A stretch of DNA of 64,000 bases from Bugula neritina (GCA_964035545.1 OZ037771.1:6257690-6321689), one strand, 5' to 3'. Positions 12,008 through 25,934 are shown, numbered from the stretch's first letter. Translations and numbers: made by a program. Notes: generated by a model not told the origin, from the sequence alone.

Positions 12008-15000
12008 CTATAGATCATCACGTAAAAGGTGAGCTGCATCCTCCTGCGCAGATAGTGTAGATTCTCCGAGAGTGCCTCCGCTATTATTTGATGACTCATT
12101 GTCAGCATTACTCATCTCATTAGTTGGTGGGGCGGACGACTCCGGTATGTCAGACGCCCTGTTCTGTTCCGCCATGTTCTGCAAGCTGCTGACATACAAT
12201 GTGTCGGCATCCTTGATCAATGGCTGCTTCACGGCAGACTCCGACACGGTCCTAAACCTACGAGGACGTCTACCCCCAGCCGCGCTGACGTCCAAGTTGC
12301 CATTGTAAGGGACCAAGTTACGCGTGTCCATAGACACGGGGATAGAATCAACAACCTTCATCTCGATACTTCCTGTGTAGTTGCTGCCTCCAAGTCCAAG
12401 CCTAGCAAACATAACAAAACTTGATATAATGGCATAACTTTTCGTACACATTAACATAATTGGCAGCAATAAATAGCAGAGGGAAGCAAACATGTTAAAA
12501 TGCATTGACTCCTTCAGCCGACCAGCAATAAATAACAAACTCAAAGACGCTGGTTGATTATAACAAAAAAGTTGAGCAAAATTTTTCTATAAAAACCACA
12601 ACAGCCAGAATAATCTAAACATAGTGGAACTGGTTACAAAACAGATAAAGATTGCCAAAACTGCATATAAATTGAATAAAAACTGTTTATTTGAAAGAAT
12701 TTACTTTAGCATGTTTCAAGTGTTTGCTCAAATCTTCTACTCTCACACAATGTTCACCCAGTGTAGTTGGACCGTAAAATATCACATATCAAGTACTTAG
12801 GAGTTACTTTTTATAATAGGGAAAACAACCCTCAAATTTGTCAGAGTTTCACTTCAAAGAAAATTTTATGTGCTGAGAAAATACAAGTGTTAGGTCCTTT
12901 TTAACACATGCATATTCTAAAATACAATGTATCCAAATAGTGGTTGAAAAAACCTTTTTTTCACTGGAAAGCTAAAAGTCTTATACTACCAATCTTTACA
13001 CCAGGATGAGATGTACTATATTAATATATATTAGATATGGTAGATTTCTGCCTACACTCTACACCACTAGGTGATAAAGGATATTTCACCTCACCATCAA
13101 TTTTTAATCAAACTTATATCCTAGAATAGAAGCTTCACAAGCACCACTTTTGATGTAACCTCCGAATTCAACATGCTGTCTAGGGCAATCTCCACCCCCT
13201 TCCTCGCCATGTCTTCAAAACATTTAAAAATCTGAAGCTTGCAAATTAATAACCGGAACAAAGATAAATGTTTACCTGGTGTCCATGTTGGAAGGCATGG
13301 ATAGCACAGGTCGTAGCTCTAGAACTCTTCCATTACATTGACTAAGAGCTGTGGGTGCTCCCGCATTCCCGTTCCAAGGTTTGGGCGAGTCGTTTCCACT
13401 GTCGTTGTTGAGTGTTTGAGAATGGAAAGAGTATACAGTGTGCTGAGATGTGATATAGTTGTTCACTGGTTCATTACCTATGTGCACGTGCTGTACTGTA
13501 GCCATATACCGAACATTTCTCTACAACAATACCAGTTATGGTTCAACTTAAAAAGACATTCATAAAGAGTGGCTTCACAAAACAAGTTATCTTCTATATT
13601 AACGCAGGGTCACATCAAGCAGATTTCTGCATTGCTAAAGAAAATTCTGCACAAGTAGAAAAATTTGATTGTTCTATTTTAAAAGTGCTGAAAAAACACT
13701 GCAGAAAGTTCCTAGGGCAGTGATTTAATTGGCTGATTGCTATTTAGCAGCCCACATTTTGTCTTTCCATCAATTCTATATTATTGAGAATATGAAGAAA
13801 TATTTCAAAATGAAATAATTTATACCAGAGCAGTAAAGCCATTGGTAAATACAATTGGTCACTCTAGTTTTACTTCTGATGACAATGTGGCCAGTAGCTT
13901 CTGCACCAGATTTTCATGTGTGCGTGGAATTTTGGTTAATGTGGCCCTACACTTGTTCTGGCCAAGTGTGAAACTAGGAAACTCTAAATGTAACGACATT
14001 ATGTAACACAATAGTCTAGGAAGGTAAAAAAAGTCCTCATATGGTATAATATATATTGAAGACTAATGAGGCTAACATAGTTGGCAGGTAGTAGTGCACA
14101 CATGGTACTCACATTTCTGCCTAGATAATCCTGAGCTGTACCTCGGCCCAACTTAAGTTCTTGGTAATGGGATGCCACACATAATGCACAGTATATCTGC
14201 AAAACACAATAGATAATAAATGGAACACAAGAGAGAAGTGTATAGTGGTTGTATTTGATCAACTCCCATTATGAGCTACAAAATAATTAATAAAAATTAA
14301 CTGCACTTCAGCACAATATTTCTAAAATAGTTTCTCATTGTTAATGTTAAAATATGCAATAGGCAAATGTAAAGTTTTTCTACAGAGAGATTGCTGAAAA
14401 TAGTCTACATCAAAGAAAGAATTTTTTTATTTCCAAAGTGGTCGAGTTTCCTGGAAAAGTTTCAATTGGCTGAGTTAAATATTTAGTGTGTATTGTATAT
14501 TCTCGACTTTTAGACATAATTTAATGCCTGCTTAAAGACGTTTACTGCTATAAATTATCGAAACTATAGCGACAGCTACAAATCTCGGCAGTAAACTAGC
14601 TGCTGCCAATAATCTTGGATTCAACTAATGAAAACACTGTGAATATAAGATATATAGTTTACAGTATAATTATGATTGTTTGGAATGTTGCTGAGCAGTA
14701 AAGGTAAATTCACAAATGAATACCTGCCAGGCATAAATATTTACATTCCCCATCCATCAAAATATGTGTAACTTGAACTCTGGAGTAACTGCAATACCCC
14801 TGAGATCAGGTCAATATGTCAAAACACCATTTATTAATCGTGTAGTATTACATAATCTGTATCTCACCAAGCTATGGGTCGAAACCTCATGACATAGTAT
14901 AACACCAGATTTAGCTCACGATTTTATATATTTGGCCATTTTGTTCCTATGCACACATACATAAAAACACAAAACGAGGGTTCAAGCCCTTCTGTGATCT

Positions 15001-17952
15001 ATGGAATTTTTGGAGAAATGAATGCGTGAGATATAGAGTGAGCACTGTATTTATTTACTAAGGAATCGCACAGTTTCAGGACATTGCAGCTCTATAGTTG
15101 CGTTTATACCTTCACGATTTTCAGTCAGAAATTCAATTTGGCCGGGTTGAAATTTCTCCGAGTTGCATTGCATTGTAAAAGCCACTCGTAAAAAAAATTT
15201 ATACTGTGATAATTTAATCGGCCGATTTCAGAATAATATTCAACAGGAGTAATAACTCCTTGTAAACATCGGTATTTGGTTATGACTTTGGCGATTAGAT
15301 GACAGACTCATATGTTAATAATTATATCGCCTACGCCTTCTCAATTATCGCTTTTGTGCTGTCAACTTCACTAATTCACGACGTTTACAAAGGGCATCAA
15401 ATAGCGATTAGGCGAGTCAATTTTTGAATCAATATGATTTCAACGATTTTAAGTTTGACTATAAAGGGGTACCCGGACAGGCATTATTAACTGAAACTCG
15501 GAACTTTTTTCAACAGAGGTATAAACGCAACTTGTGACTAGCAACTTATGTCACTGATCCCCAATTTCTGCCTGAATTAAAAAAGACGAGTCAAAGGTTT
15601 CAAAATTTGACTTAATTTGGTAATCGATCAGTTTACCAGCTAAACTCGGCTTGTGGGTTAAAAAAAGTCAAAACAGCAAACAGGATATCAGGTCAAGTAG
15701 AGCACAGACTTTACAAACAACTCCACATAAAATTTACATGATGGAAATAGTCTTTTAAGTTATACTCTTTGAAAATAGGTGTATAGGATGAATGGTTTTT
15801 GATTAAACACTATTTTAATAGCACTCTAGTTTCTCACCAGAGCCAAGTTTTGTAGTTTACTGGCAGCTTTTCAAAATTTACGCATCGTGAGAAAGACAAG
15901 AGGGTTTACACGGGCTATCAGCTAACAGTTTAACAGTACATGCAACAGCCATCTATAACCTATACGTAATCTATAGCTATATGGCGTGTTTAGATGACCA
16001 GAAGGGTAGACAACTTACTATTCAACCTAATACACTTTCGGTCAAAATGGAGAGAATGAAAAGTCACCTACATGGCACGTGAAGTCACAATTAGTGAACT
16101 CTCAAAATTGACCTATGCCCCCCATCGTATTTGTGATGCTTTTTAAAGTGAGGTCTAAATATTTTATATTGGCTGAGGGTCATGAACCTGCTTATAATGT
16201 AATTGAAACTGTAATAGGCAGATCCTAATGAAATAATCAGTGTGCTAGAACCAACACCAACTCCTTAGTTACTTTTCGCCACAAGCTTTTTTTTTGCATC
16301 AAATAAGTTTGCTCTTCTGCAAATTTCACACTAAACTAAGAAGCTAGTAATGTATGAGCAATCAACTTACATTTATAAGTGTAAACATGATCCAAGCCAC
16401 CAAAATTCCTATTAGAATTTTTTCGAATCCAAACAACCAAATCTGGAAGACGATGCCAGCAACGTCAAAGAGTATTTGCATCACCACCATCACCAACCAG
16501 GGCAGGAGAAGCTTTGCTGCTGACTGCATCATATAAATGTTGTTTTGAACGCATCACAGAAATATTTGGCAACTGGATTACTATAAGAAAACAAGAAACA
16601 GAGAAATTGCTAGCAGAACAACACTAGTACAGAAAATATATGTGCATCTCCAGACAATGTAAGTGTTTTAACACACAACCTTGGTAAGCAAGTATAATGA
16701 GTTTTTAGTAATCAAGTATTTCCGCTCTACTTCATTCTACTTGTCAATCAATTAAAAAATTAAATCAACAAAACTTAACAACGTGTCTGACTGGGGTTTA
16801 ACTTTTTAGAAATCTGCCAGCTTTTCTTATATTCTTTATGACCCTGCTTCGAGCTGCATATTATTTGGTAGTTGTCTTACCTTAATAACTGCGATGAATA
16901 AGATTATTGAAGCTAAGGCTGTGAAAAATGAGACTATCAAACTTGACCAAAACAGAGCCATCATAACTACAATATACAGCACCATTAAATGTAAATGTCT
17001 TTGTTTTCCCAATAAATGCAGTACCAGGGTTTGCTTCACACAAAATTAGCAGGAGTAGTTGCCTGCAATATAGAAGATAACTCCCAAAATAAACTAAGAA
17101 CTTGGCTAACACACAGGTTATGATTACTAGAGCTCATGAAGGCAAACAGTAACATGAAATTAACAGCAACAAGAATTAAGGCTATCATTGAAGTAAAGCA
17201 ACAATGAAATCTACAGCAAACTGGTGAGAGCATTTTGTGTTTTTAGTTGCAAAGAATAGCGGAAGTTCTTCACAGCAGGTTTAAAATACTTTTTTCGTAA
17301 GATATCAATCACAATAAGAAACTATAAATATGTGAAAGCAATGATAACAAAGTTACAATGTCTTCTCAAAAGTTCCACTCACAGAAACAAACATAAAAGA
17401 AACAAAACAAGTGGATGAGTAGTGCTGTGTTTAGTCAATCAACATCAAGCTGTTATTTGAACCCTTCCCCAAGTGTCTTACCATCAGTATTGGTGTTAGT
17501 GTAGGCTTGAAGGTCCGTCAGAGATTGACTAGTTGAAACAATGTCACTGATACTAAGACCAAGTGAAAAGACACAATGCACCTGAAAACAAATTTGTAAA
17601 ACATGTAAAATGAAGAAAATTGTCATAATATGATAGTTGTTTATTTTGTAAGCTTCTTCCACTTATTGTATTTATATAAATACTGTGTTTTATATGATAA
17701 ATCATTTAACCTAATAAACCAGTAAATGATCCATGTCTTTATAAAAGCCTACAAATTACTACTAATTACGACTATACAAATAAGTTATGACAAATTAAGA
17801 AATAAGAATAAAAAATCTGTGTTGGCTAGATTGTAATGTGAAAGCGGTAATGCGTTATATAGTTGCAAAATACATACCAAAGACCACACACCACTGGCAA
17901 TTGTACCATTTTTGAGATTCTTAGAAAAGCAGCACCGGGTTAATATGGCCAT
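12008..17952 (-). CDS. LAPTM4/5-family four-transmembrane protein, paralogue B (368 aa)
   Basis: Seven minus-strand exons: 17878-17952 (ATG), 17482-17581, 16881-16966, 16371-16523, 14113-14196, 13276-13490 and 12008-12401 (TAG). They total 1107 nt with phases consistent throughout. It starts MAILTRCCFSKNLKNGTIAS, close to paralogue A and to the Cys-Cys/Gly-Thr-Ile start of LAPTM4. Hydrophobic segments are at about residues 16-37, 61-86, 92-118 and 122-150. Exons 1, 3 and 4 are the same length as in A (75, 86 and 153 nt). The cytosolic tail is about 215 residues, much longer than in A, Ser/Asn/Pro-rich, and repeats the word MDTR. It ends in DAAHLLRDDL, where DAAHLL fits the acidic dileucine signal [DE]xxxL[LI] for adaptor-directed lysosomal sorting. 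There is no PPxY. The role is inferred to be endolysosomal membrane trafficking. The family call rests on topology and short motifs; another four-pass family is the main alternative. Confidence 0.72.
14855..15047. mobile_element. MITE, family 1, second copy in opposite orientation
   Basis: CTCACCAAGCTATGGGTC near the left end and GAGATATAGAGTGAGCACTG at the right match the termini of 1217-1364. The internal sequence aligns to that copy only when reverse-complemented. It lies in intron 4 of paralogue B. Confidence 0.62.
15096..15532. mobile_element. MITE-like element with 16-bp perfect terminal inverted repeats
   Basis: AGTTGCGTTTATACCT at 15096-15111 and AGGTATAAACGCAACT at 15517-15532 are exact reverse complements. 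The 437-bp interior is non-coding. It lies in intron 4 of paralogue B. No clear target-site duplication was identified. Confidence 0.72.
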
Positions 17953-19979
17953 AATGATTGTGTCCTAAAACAATACCAGATGTTTGAAAAATATTTACAG
18001 ATCTCTTCTAATACAGAACAGTGCAGTTTGTAGTATATGAACACGAGACTTCAATCTTCATGTAATAAACACCAACAGCACAGGCAGCACAACAAGGAAT
18101 TGTTTACTAAATATTTTGGTGCTGTTCCAGCATTTCAAATAGTTTATTTACAAGTGTCAAAAACAATTGACATGGTAGGATGATGTAAAGCAAAAACTTG
18201 ATAAATTTTTAGAATGTCTATTAGGTTGTAGCCAGGATAAACTTCAGGCATAAGATTCCAGAGTTTTTCCAGGAGAAGTATTTACTGAAAATAAACATGT
18301 TTTGGAACAATTTTTCTATTACCAAAAGGTAGACGACTCCATAGGCTGTGTGCTAGCTGTCAAGTAGTTATTTTTGTGTCTAACAGCGGAGTAGTAAACC
18401 GTGACTAAATTTTAATGATGCCAACAAAGCTGAAAGTTTTCAGCCAGCTAAACAGTTATTCTTTAACCAAAGATATACTAAATCTACTGCACATAGAGAT
18501 ATGCCCACCAGAAGATAAACTCGATGTCATTTGGGCCCATTCCGTAAGACTACCTATTTCTATTAGTTTTGCTGTCCACAGAGCTTTTTTTTTAGTTATA
18601 TTCAGTATGTTGAAAGCTTTCTGATGTAGAGTCGCATAGCACATAAGACATTCCAGTCAGTTGTTGTAAAACAACATTGTGTTGTGACTACATGCTTTTC
18701 CAGTTTCAAATTGAATATTTAATGATAATAGATAACTAGTGTACTTGTGGCTAAAGTATAGCTGAGTAACTGTAACAGCAGACTAAGGTTTAGGGGCAGC
18801 AAGCACACAGCCTCTAGTGTCACCTCAGGCTAAGCCATACTAAAAGTTCATAGTGGAAAATTCCTCAATCAATTATAGCAGGGAGAAGATAGAAATACCT
18901 GTTTCCTGTCACAGCTTGGACATTAAACTTGGCTGAACGTAAATTAATGATACTGAAGTATGTTTTCTGTCTCTAGACTAGAAGACTGTATCAAGGTCAC
19001 ACACGCACTTCTTCCAAACAACTGGTGTTGCTTATACTCGAGTTCAGCCAATACTAACAAAATGTGAAGATAAACCTTGGTAAGCCACAGCTATTGAAAT
19101 TGTATCAAGATTAGCTTAAAGGTCAGGGGTCTATGTAATACATGGGACTGATGTGGTGTGGTACTAAAAACAACTCACTTATAGTTTCAGGTTATTTAGT
19201 AGTAGAAAGACTAATATAAACTAAGATTATGAGATTAGAAAGTGACTCAAAATATTGATAGAAATGAAAGGCTATGTTGGTAGTTGCTCCCATTAGCTCT
19301 AACAAAGGACAAGATAAATTAGGGAGAAGTACTCAAATGTACAGATTTATTCTATCAGTGTGCGCATTGATTCGAACTACGTTATGTTTAAATTAGACTA
19401 GTAATAGTGAGAGTGGTCATTATATGTAACATTACCAACCCAAAACTTTTTTAAACAATTAAAAGCTCAGTAATTTAAACATTATTATAAACAAATTTGA
19501 AATGAAATTGGAAAGGTAATAGACTAAATTGAAAATTACTGCCTCCAAAGGCTGTTCTAACAAACTAAAACATTTTATGATTTTAAAACAAACAAGCAGG
19601 CCCTCTAAACTAAAGGGACCTTTACAATAGCTTTATTTCTACAAAAAATTACAGCTGGAATACGTTATAACATGAATAGTAGGTTACATGGCAACAATGT
19701 AATGTGAATGTATAGTTCATTGAATTGATGAGAAAGTTGTGAAACAGTCTGCTGACAGCCCTACATGTTCACTATACGTTTCTGTTAGACTTGAATCCTA
19801 GCAAATAGATGTAAGTCATAGCAAGGACAAAAATCATGTTACACAGCTTTCAATAACCTTAGAACCCTGTTATTAATGTACATCTTAATTGGAACCACTA
19901 CTAATATTGATTATACTATGGTGTAGGAGTCCCAGCTATTACTCACTACTCTTATTGTCTCGTTATAACAATATTTCTG
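17953..19979. other. upstream flank of paralogue B; no gene seen
   Basis: An acceptor-like TTGTTTTAG immediately upstream of the paralogue B first coding exon (near 17966) suggests a further 5' untranslated exon in this region. A 69-codon open frame at 18415-18624 has no recognisable features and lacks splice context, so I do not call it. Confidence 0.4.
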
Positions 19980-20335
19980 GTAGCATTTGTTGTAGGGGGT
20001 AACAGCAGTAGCATTATAATTACAGTTTTAATCGCAGCAACAATTATATAATTAGTACTGATAGTGTTACTAAAACTAAAAGTAGTAGTAGTAGTACTAG
20101 TAGTACCAGTACTAGTACTAGTAGTACTAGTAGTTAGACTTAATAATTCTACGAGTCACGGTGTCCCTGGTGGTAATACTAATGATAGTAGTAGTAATTA
20201 TAGTAGTGGTGATTGTAGTGGTAGTATTAGTAGCAGCAGCAGCAGTAGTAGTAATAGTAGCCAAAGTAGATAGTACAAAAAGGCAGTAATACTAATAGCA
20301 TTATTATTACTATTAGTAGTACTATTACTATTACT
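19980..20335. repeat. AGT/AGC-rich microsatellite field
   Basis: Degenerate trinucleotide runs (AGTAGTAGT, ACTAGTACT, AGCAGCAGC). Open frames here encode Val/Leu or Ser homopolymers, as expected of repeat DNA. Confidence 0.9.
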
Positions 20336-23300
20336 TTCAACAGCTTAGCATAACAGAAACAAACTAACAATGAAATGCTACCAGCTGCTCTACCAATACT
20401 ATCAATCACATTACAAAGGTGTCACTGACACTACCAGTCTTCTAATACTGCAGACAACTGCAATCAACAGTGAAAAAAGCACAACTAGCACCACCTGCTC
20501 GACTACCTACCTACCTACCTCGAAGAGATTTCCGTTATAATTGATTATACAAACTAAACCACTAGCCAAAGCCAATAGATACAATGCTATGTGTGTTGGC
20601 AACAGTCCAGCAATCCTACTGAGCACCCAGTTGTACAATAATATAAATTAGGCTAGCTGATGCCAGAGCTTTCTTATAACTACGACTGTAGTCATAAACG
20701 TGCGCGATTACATTGCATCATACTAGATTAAATATTGGCGCAGTGCCAAGCAAGTGTACTACACGCAACTAATGAGCCACATGACTTTATATAATTAATC
20801 AATAGGTAGTTCATTCATAACGATTCTATTCAAACAAAGGTGTTCGGCATTCCATGCATTGATATTATTGAAGAAAAATCACTAACAAGCACTGAGTTTT
20901 AACACAAATAGCTTGAACAATGAGCAGATTGTTTTGAGGGTATAAAATTTCCCTTTTTGAGTTACAGAGGAGTGTATAATAGCTGTAACACAAAATAGGC
21001 ACAACAGCACCCAGCCCATTGTAATACTATCGTAGTAAAAGCAACAGACATATCTACTACTCCACAAATAATTCCTGAATTCAGTTGGTTAGAAACAAAA
21101 ATAAAGTGAAACTTTATTAACACAATGGAATTTAAAAATAAAGTGAGACAAAGTGTGCACTTGAGTTGTCTCCCTAGTGTGTTCAAATGAAATGATCCCT
21201 CTTTCCTCCAGTATAAAAGAGCAAAATTTTTGAAAATTAGGCTTATTTTCGTTTTCAATCAAGTATATTGTCATTAGTCATATGTGCTGAAGCTGAATCT
21301 ACATTTGACCTAAACCATCCTCAAAGACCATACACAAACCTAGTACTGTTGCAGTTCTCACAGTGTCTGCTTTATGTAAACCATATTTAAGCAATTTAAA
21401 TTTGCTTTTCTTTGTTATAAGATATTAATTTAGTTTTTTGTAAGTTTAATGTATAAAATAAAGAACTGTACTAAAAAACTTTTAACTAAGCCAAGTTACC
21501 TTTTGCTAGTGCTACCCAAAATAATGAGAAAATTTTGAGTGACAAATTTCAATGACCAAGAATACCCATACGCTACCTTTTTTTTAAAGAATTTACACCA
21601 TCCAGAGATTTCATATACAGTGACTGCAGTGCGTCATACAATGCTTGGCATGTTGCATTTCAATTATTCCAATGACTGCTAACTTTTCTAGTCTATAGTG
21701 AAAATTTAATAAAGTATGTTAAGTGATGCATGTTACAGCTAGTGTTATGCTAGTATTATGGCAGATTTCCTGTTTGTACCTGTTTTACTTGATAAAAAAA
21801 AACTAGAGTTAATGGACAGTTGGAAGTTTCCACCTACATTCTATAAAGCATTTGTGGCTGCCTTTTCTTAGCTCGTGAACTAGGCTACCAAACAGTTCCA
21901 GTGCTTTTCATTGATTAATTAGTTGGTAGACCCGCCACATCTATTTATATTTTACTAATGTATCAATCAATATAATGTTTTTCGCATTAAAAGGCCCACT
22001 TTTTACTAAACTTTAGCTATAGAAAACATAAGCGTAGCACTGAATAAAAATATAGCAAGGAACACTTTAGTTATATTAATAATGAATTAAATAACTTTTT
22101 CATCAATCAGCTTGTAAAAATATTTTTACAAATTATTTAGTAATTTTTAAAGAGATTTTAATATTTCTAAATTTTCAGGCTTTGCAAATATGTCTTACCA
22201 GAGTGATTGGTAGAAAAAGTATTGTTGCTACTTAGAAGTATATGCTCCAACACAAAAAAAAACATTATGCCTAGTTTTATTTCGGTGCAATAAAACACTG
22301 AACAAAATAATGTGATGGTACCAAGATAAATTGAAATGGCATAAACAGATTTGAATTTTTGTAAGACACTTTGTCTCCATGTTACAAGCCTTTTACAGAA
22401 TTTTTGTGCTATGCCAACTTAGATAGCTCCAAAAAACCTTCAGTTTATAAGTCAAACTTCAGCAAATTGTCCAAGAAGAAACTAAGCAAGGGGTAGCAGG
22501 CCTGTCTCAATTTTGAGCCCAACATTCTAGTTGGGTTGTCTCTTACAAAGATTTATCATGTCTTTTACATATGTGACTTCAAGTCAACTGTAAGTGTGTA
22601 TGCATTGTACAACGACGATAGAAAAAGTTAGTAAAAGTATTGAATAATGCTGTATACCACTTACAAGTAACCTTAAAGTATTATTTGATATGGTTAACAC
22701 AAAGATTTTCAAAATAGCATAAATCAATAAATATAAACTCTCTTGTGGCAGCTAAACAAAAAAAAGTGTATATTAATTATACTCTCACTGATAGCACTGA
22801 AACCTGGCTGACTTGAGGTAGTTGAAGCACCTGCCTATTGCAGATAAAAATAATAGAAATGTTTCATCTTCTTGATTACAACCAAGAGTTCCTTGTGGGT
22901 GACCATAGTTTTGGTAAAAGAAAAATATGTAGCAATTAAAAAACAGTAGCAAAATTTCTGGTGTCAAAAATGACTGACAATTGGGATCAAGGTAATTGAT
23001 AATCATATCTGTCATTTAACATTTCTTCAACACCTTAAAAGCTTTGTGTTGACACTGTTCTTTACCTATCCTCAAACCAATGGCTATCGTGGTAAACATC
23101 CTAATATTGTGATATCAAAATATCTTCATGAAAGCTTAAATCTCTTTAGAATTGACTACACCTTAAATGTGGTTGCAGGCAGTGGTAGCTTCATGTTGGC
23201 TGATATGTCCTAGATATTCAACCTCTGCCGGATTTTACATCTTGTGGGTTTGAGCTTAAACCTTGATTATCTTAACCAGTTCAGTATTTTTCTCAGAACG

Positions 23301-24559
23301 CAATGTGGATCAGAAAGTTGCGAGTATTGGCGAGTATTGGAGCCAATGTTGTTTGGGTACAATAGTAAAGTTTTCAAGTGTATATAAGTATATACGAATT
23401 TTTCTATCAGGTGTTAGAATGTGGCCAATGTTAGTCCAAAGAAAGCCTTCTGCTTTCAGAAACCATAGTCAGTAGTAAAGACTAAATCTTTCTGAGCATC
23501 TTCATTCAGTGATATCTACCATCATCTGTTAACCATGCTAAAGGTAGAGTTAAAGGTTAAAGTACAGTTTAATTCTTAACTATCCTTGCAATAAAAATAC
23601 ATTCTGCTGGTGGCAGAACTCAAGCAGCAATAGCCTACACAGAATTTACAAAAGTTTGCCTTTTTGTTACTAGGTGGGTTTTATAAATTTAGGCCCAATT
23701 GATTGGATCAATCATTCTTCACTTGCTTCAGCCTCTTTTTCCGGAACCAGTCAGCGAGGAGATTGCCTGATAGCCCCGGTACAAAGTATCTGCAAAATAC
23801 TATGCTCTACCATTAATTTCCTTCGAACATTTTCATCGCCTATGTTGAAGATGGCTAAGTACTCAGCTCGAACTTCTCTTCCTCATCAGCCTTTCACAAT
23901 TTAGCCTTGTTTTAGTATAAAAATCTTTCAAATTCCTAGGCACGGGCGTTTTACTGCCCATCAACATAAGTAGAGCCTGGTCTGACTCGCATCAACTTCA
24001 CTGATGCCCGCCTTGGCCTGGACCAGATGAACTGCCAGACTCATGCACTATACCGCTGGTTCTCTTATTCTCTTTGATAACAAGGATAGTCCAGGCTTGA
24101 GACAAAGAAAATTTCATTTGTTTTTCTCTGGCTGCTGCTAGTGGCCTGTACCCTTAACATTGTAGTCATTTCTACATCTAGAGGGATGGCCGATTACTGA
24201 AAGTGTTTTAATTGGACCAGGTAATTATCCAATGATGTCGGTCTATGAAATCAATCTTCTTCTGATGTACCATCACCACTGGTTTGTAAAAATCCCCTGG
24301 TGAATGAGCAACTATGAGACAAATTATATAACAGTGTACTTACATATTAATACGAGTATTAGTTAGCCATGCACAGAGCCAACTTTTACAGTGCCGGTAT
24401 ATATTTTATACTGAATAGCATTGCAACATTCTACAATTAACTTAGTTGATTACATACTAAAACAAGAGCCCATAAAACTAAATCTAAATTTCTTTTCTTC
24501 GAGTTCCAGAGCTCATGTAATTTGTAATTAGCCTCAGCCTGACTTCTGATTATTAATCA
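20336..24559. other. intergenic stretch, no supportable gene
   Basis: About 4.2 kb of AT-rich DNA. A less AT-rich block at 23670-24120 has a 76-codon plus frame and interrupted minus frames. It may be an old transposable-element relic, but no motif could be assigned. A short CTAC run lies near 20505-20520. Confidence 0.35.
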
Positions 24560-25040
24560 CAATTACTCTTAGTATTACTAACACTAATAGTAATTAGACT
24601 TTGTATTACTATTATTACAAGTTGAGCTGTCATATAAGGACATAATGATTTTGATTTACATCTACTGTGGTCTTTGAGTTAATAAATTATTATTTAATTG
24701 ATTACTTATTTAACTTTGTATTAAATTGGACATTATGTAAAACTATTAAATTCAAATATTATTATTGATATCATAGTTAATAACTATAAGTTATACTATA
24801 AGTAAAATATAACTATTCCTACTACTATTAGTATTGCTATGTCTATAGAGATAGTGATGCACTTATAGTTATACTGTTATACTTATACTTATAGTGATAG
24901 TCTATAAGTATAAGGATAAGTATTAGTATTACTATTAGTATTACTATAGTATTAGTATTATTAGACTTAGTAGTAGTACTAGTACTACATCAACATGATC
25001 ATCATGGTTCTGGTTATCATTATAATTATCATTATATTTA
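24560..25040. repeat. TAGTATTACTATTAG / ATACTTATAG simple-repeat field
   Basis: Degenerate 6-base-word repeats similar to those at 9015 and 46140, grading into TAATTATCATTATA at the right side. Confidence 0.85.
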
Positions 25041-25278
25041 TAATTAATTAATTTTAATTTATGACATCGACAATTCATTGTGATCACAATCAAAGAATGT
25101 AGGTGTTACAAAATCAAAACAATTACATTTAATATAATTCAGAATGAAGATAATTATAACATCAACATGAATACTGTATGAGTATCATCTGTAGATAGAT
25201 TTAGATTACCAATTGATTCTATTTCGAAAGTTGCTAAAACTTAAAGTTAAACAGCACCAACTCCAAGGTGAAGGTGGT

Positions 25279-25404
25279 GGTTACTGAGTGCAGTAGTTTA
25301 AGATAAAGATTTCATGTTTGGAATAGCCAATAGGGGTTTAGTGTTTGAACCCAAACCCCGATTCTAAACTCAAAACTCTCAAACTACTGCACCCATCAGT
25401 GTCC
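25279..25404. mobile_element. foldback element, copy 1
   Basis: The arms TACTGAGTGCAGTAGTTT and AAACTACTGCACCCATCAGT pair with few mismatches around a loop of about 75 bp, itself partly self-complementary (GGGTTTAGTGTTTG, CCGATTCTAAACTC). Related to 25511-25628. Confidence 0.65.
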
Positions 25405-25510
25405 AGTACTGTTTCCAACAAATTCTTTCATTTCAGTGTTTGTCTCGGGTTGTCATATTTTTACACTTACAGGTATCCGATAAGAATGGTTTTATAAGAA
25501 GCATCAACAT

Positions 25511-25628
25511 GGTAGTGACTGAGTGTAGTAGTTTGCGGTTCTTGAGTTTGGAGTTGAAGTTACAAGTCTGAACTCGGAACCCCAACTCTAAATTAAAGAA
25601 CCGCAAACTACTGCGCTCAGTCACCACC
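25511..25628. mobile_element. foldback element, copy 2
   Basis: A long inverted repeat: GTGACTGAGTGTAGTAGTTT followed by GCGGTTCTT on the left, AAGAACCGCAAACTACTGCG and CTCAGTCAC on the right. There is a single mismatch (T:G) over about 29 bp, with further pairing inward through GAGTTTGGAGTT and AACTCTAAATT. It is a 118-bp foldback of the same family as 25279. Confidence 0.75.
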
Positions 25629-25934
25629 AACTCGGAGCTGCTTATAGAACCAATCATTCGATACACTCCATGTAGATTTCTATCGTTGATACTTTATAAT
25701 GATGATCATAATTATAGGTACAATGTTGCGCAAGCCGTTATATGATTTTGCTGCCCACTAATTAGTACAGCACAACTCCAAAGTAAAATAACTTTTTGCA
25801 ATATTGTGCACAATTTGTTATTGAATTATGATGGTGGTGGGGTGTTGTTTACACTATAATTGATATAGGCCTATAGCACATAAACATTAGGATTCTAAAA
25901 ATTATAGAATGTAACTATGTACGTATCTGCTTTG

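Noticed and set aside
18415-18624. 69-codon plus-strand frame
   Set aside because: No recognisable domain, no splice partners, and the opposite strand is open to a similar length.
23263-23904. Possible small genes of 70 and 76 codons or a retroelement relic
   Set aside because: No catalytic motif, zinc knuckle or terminal repeat could be recognised on either strand.
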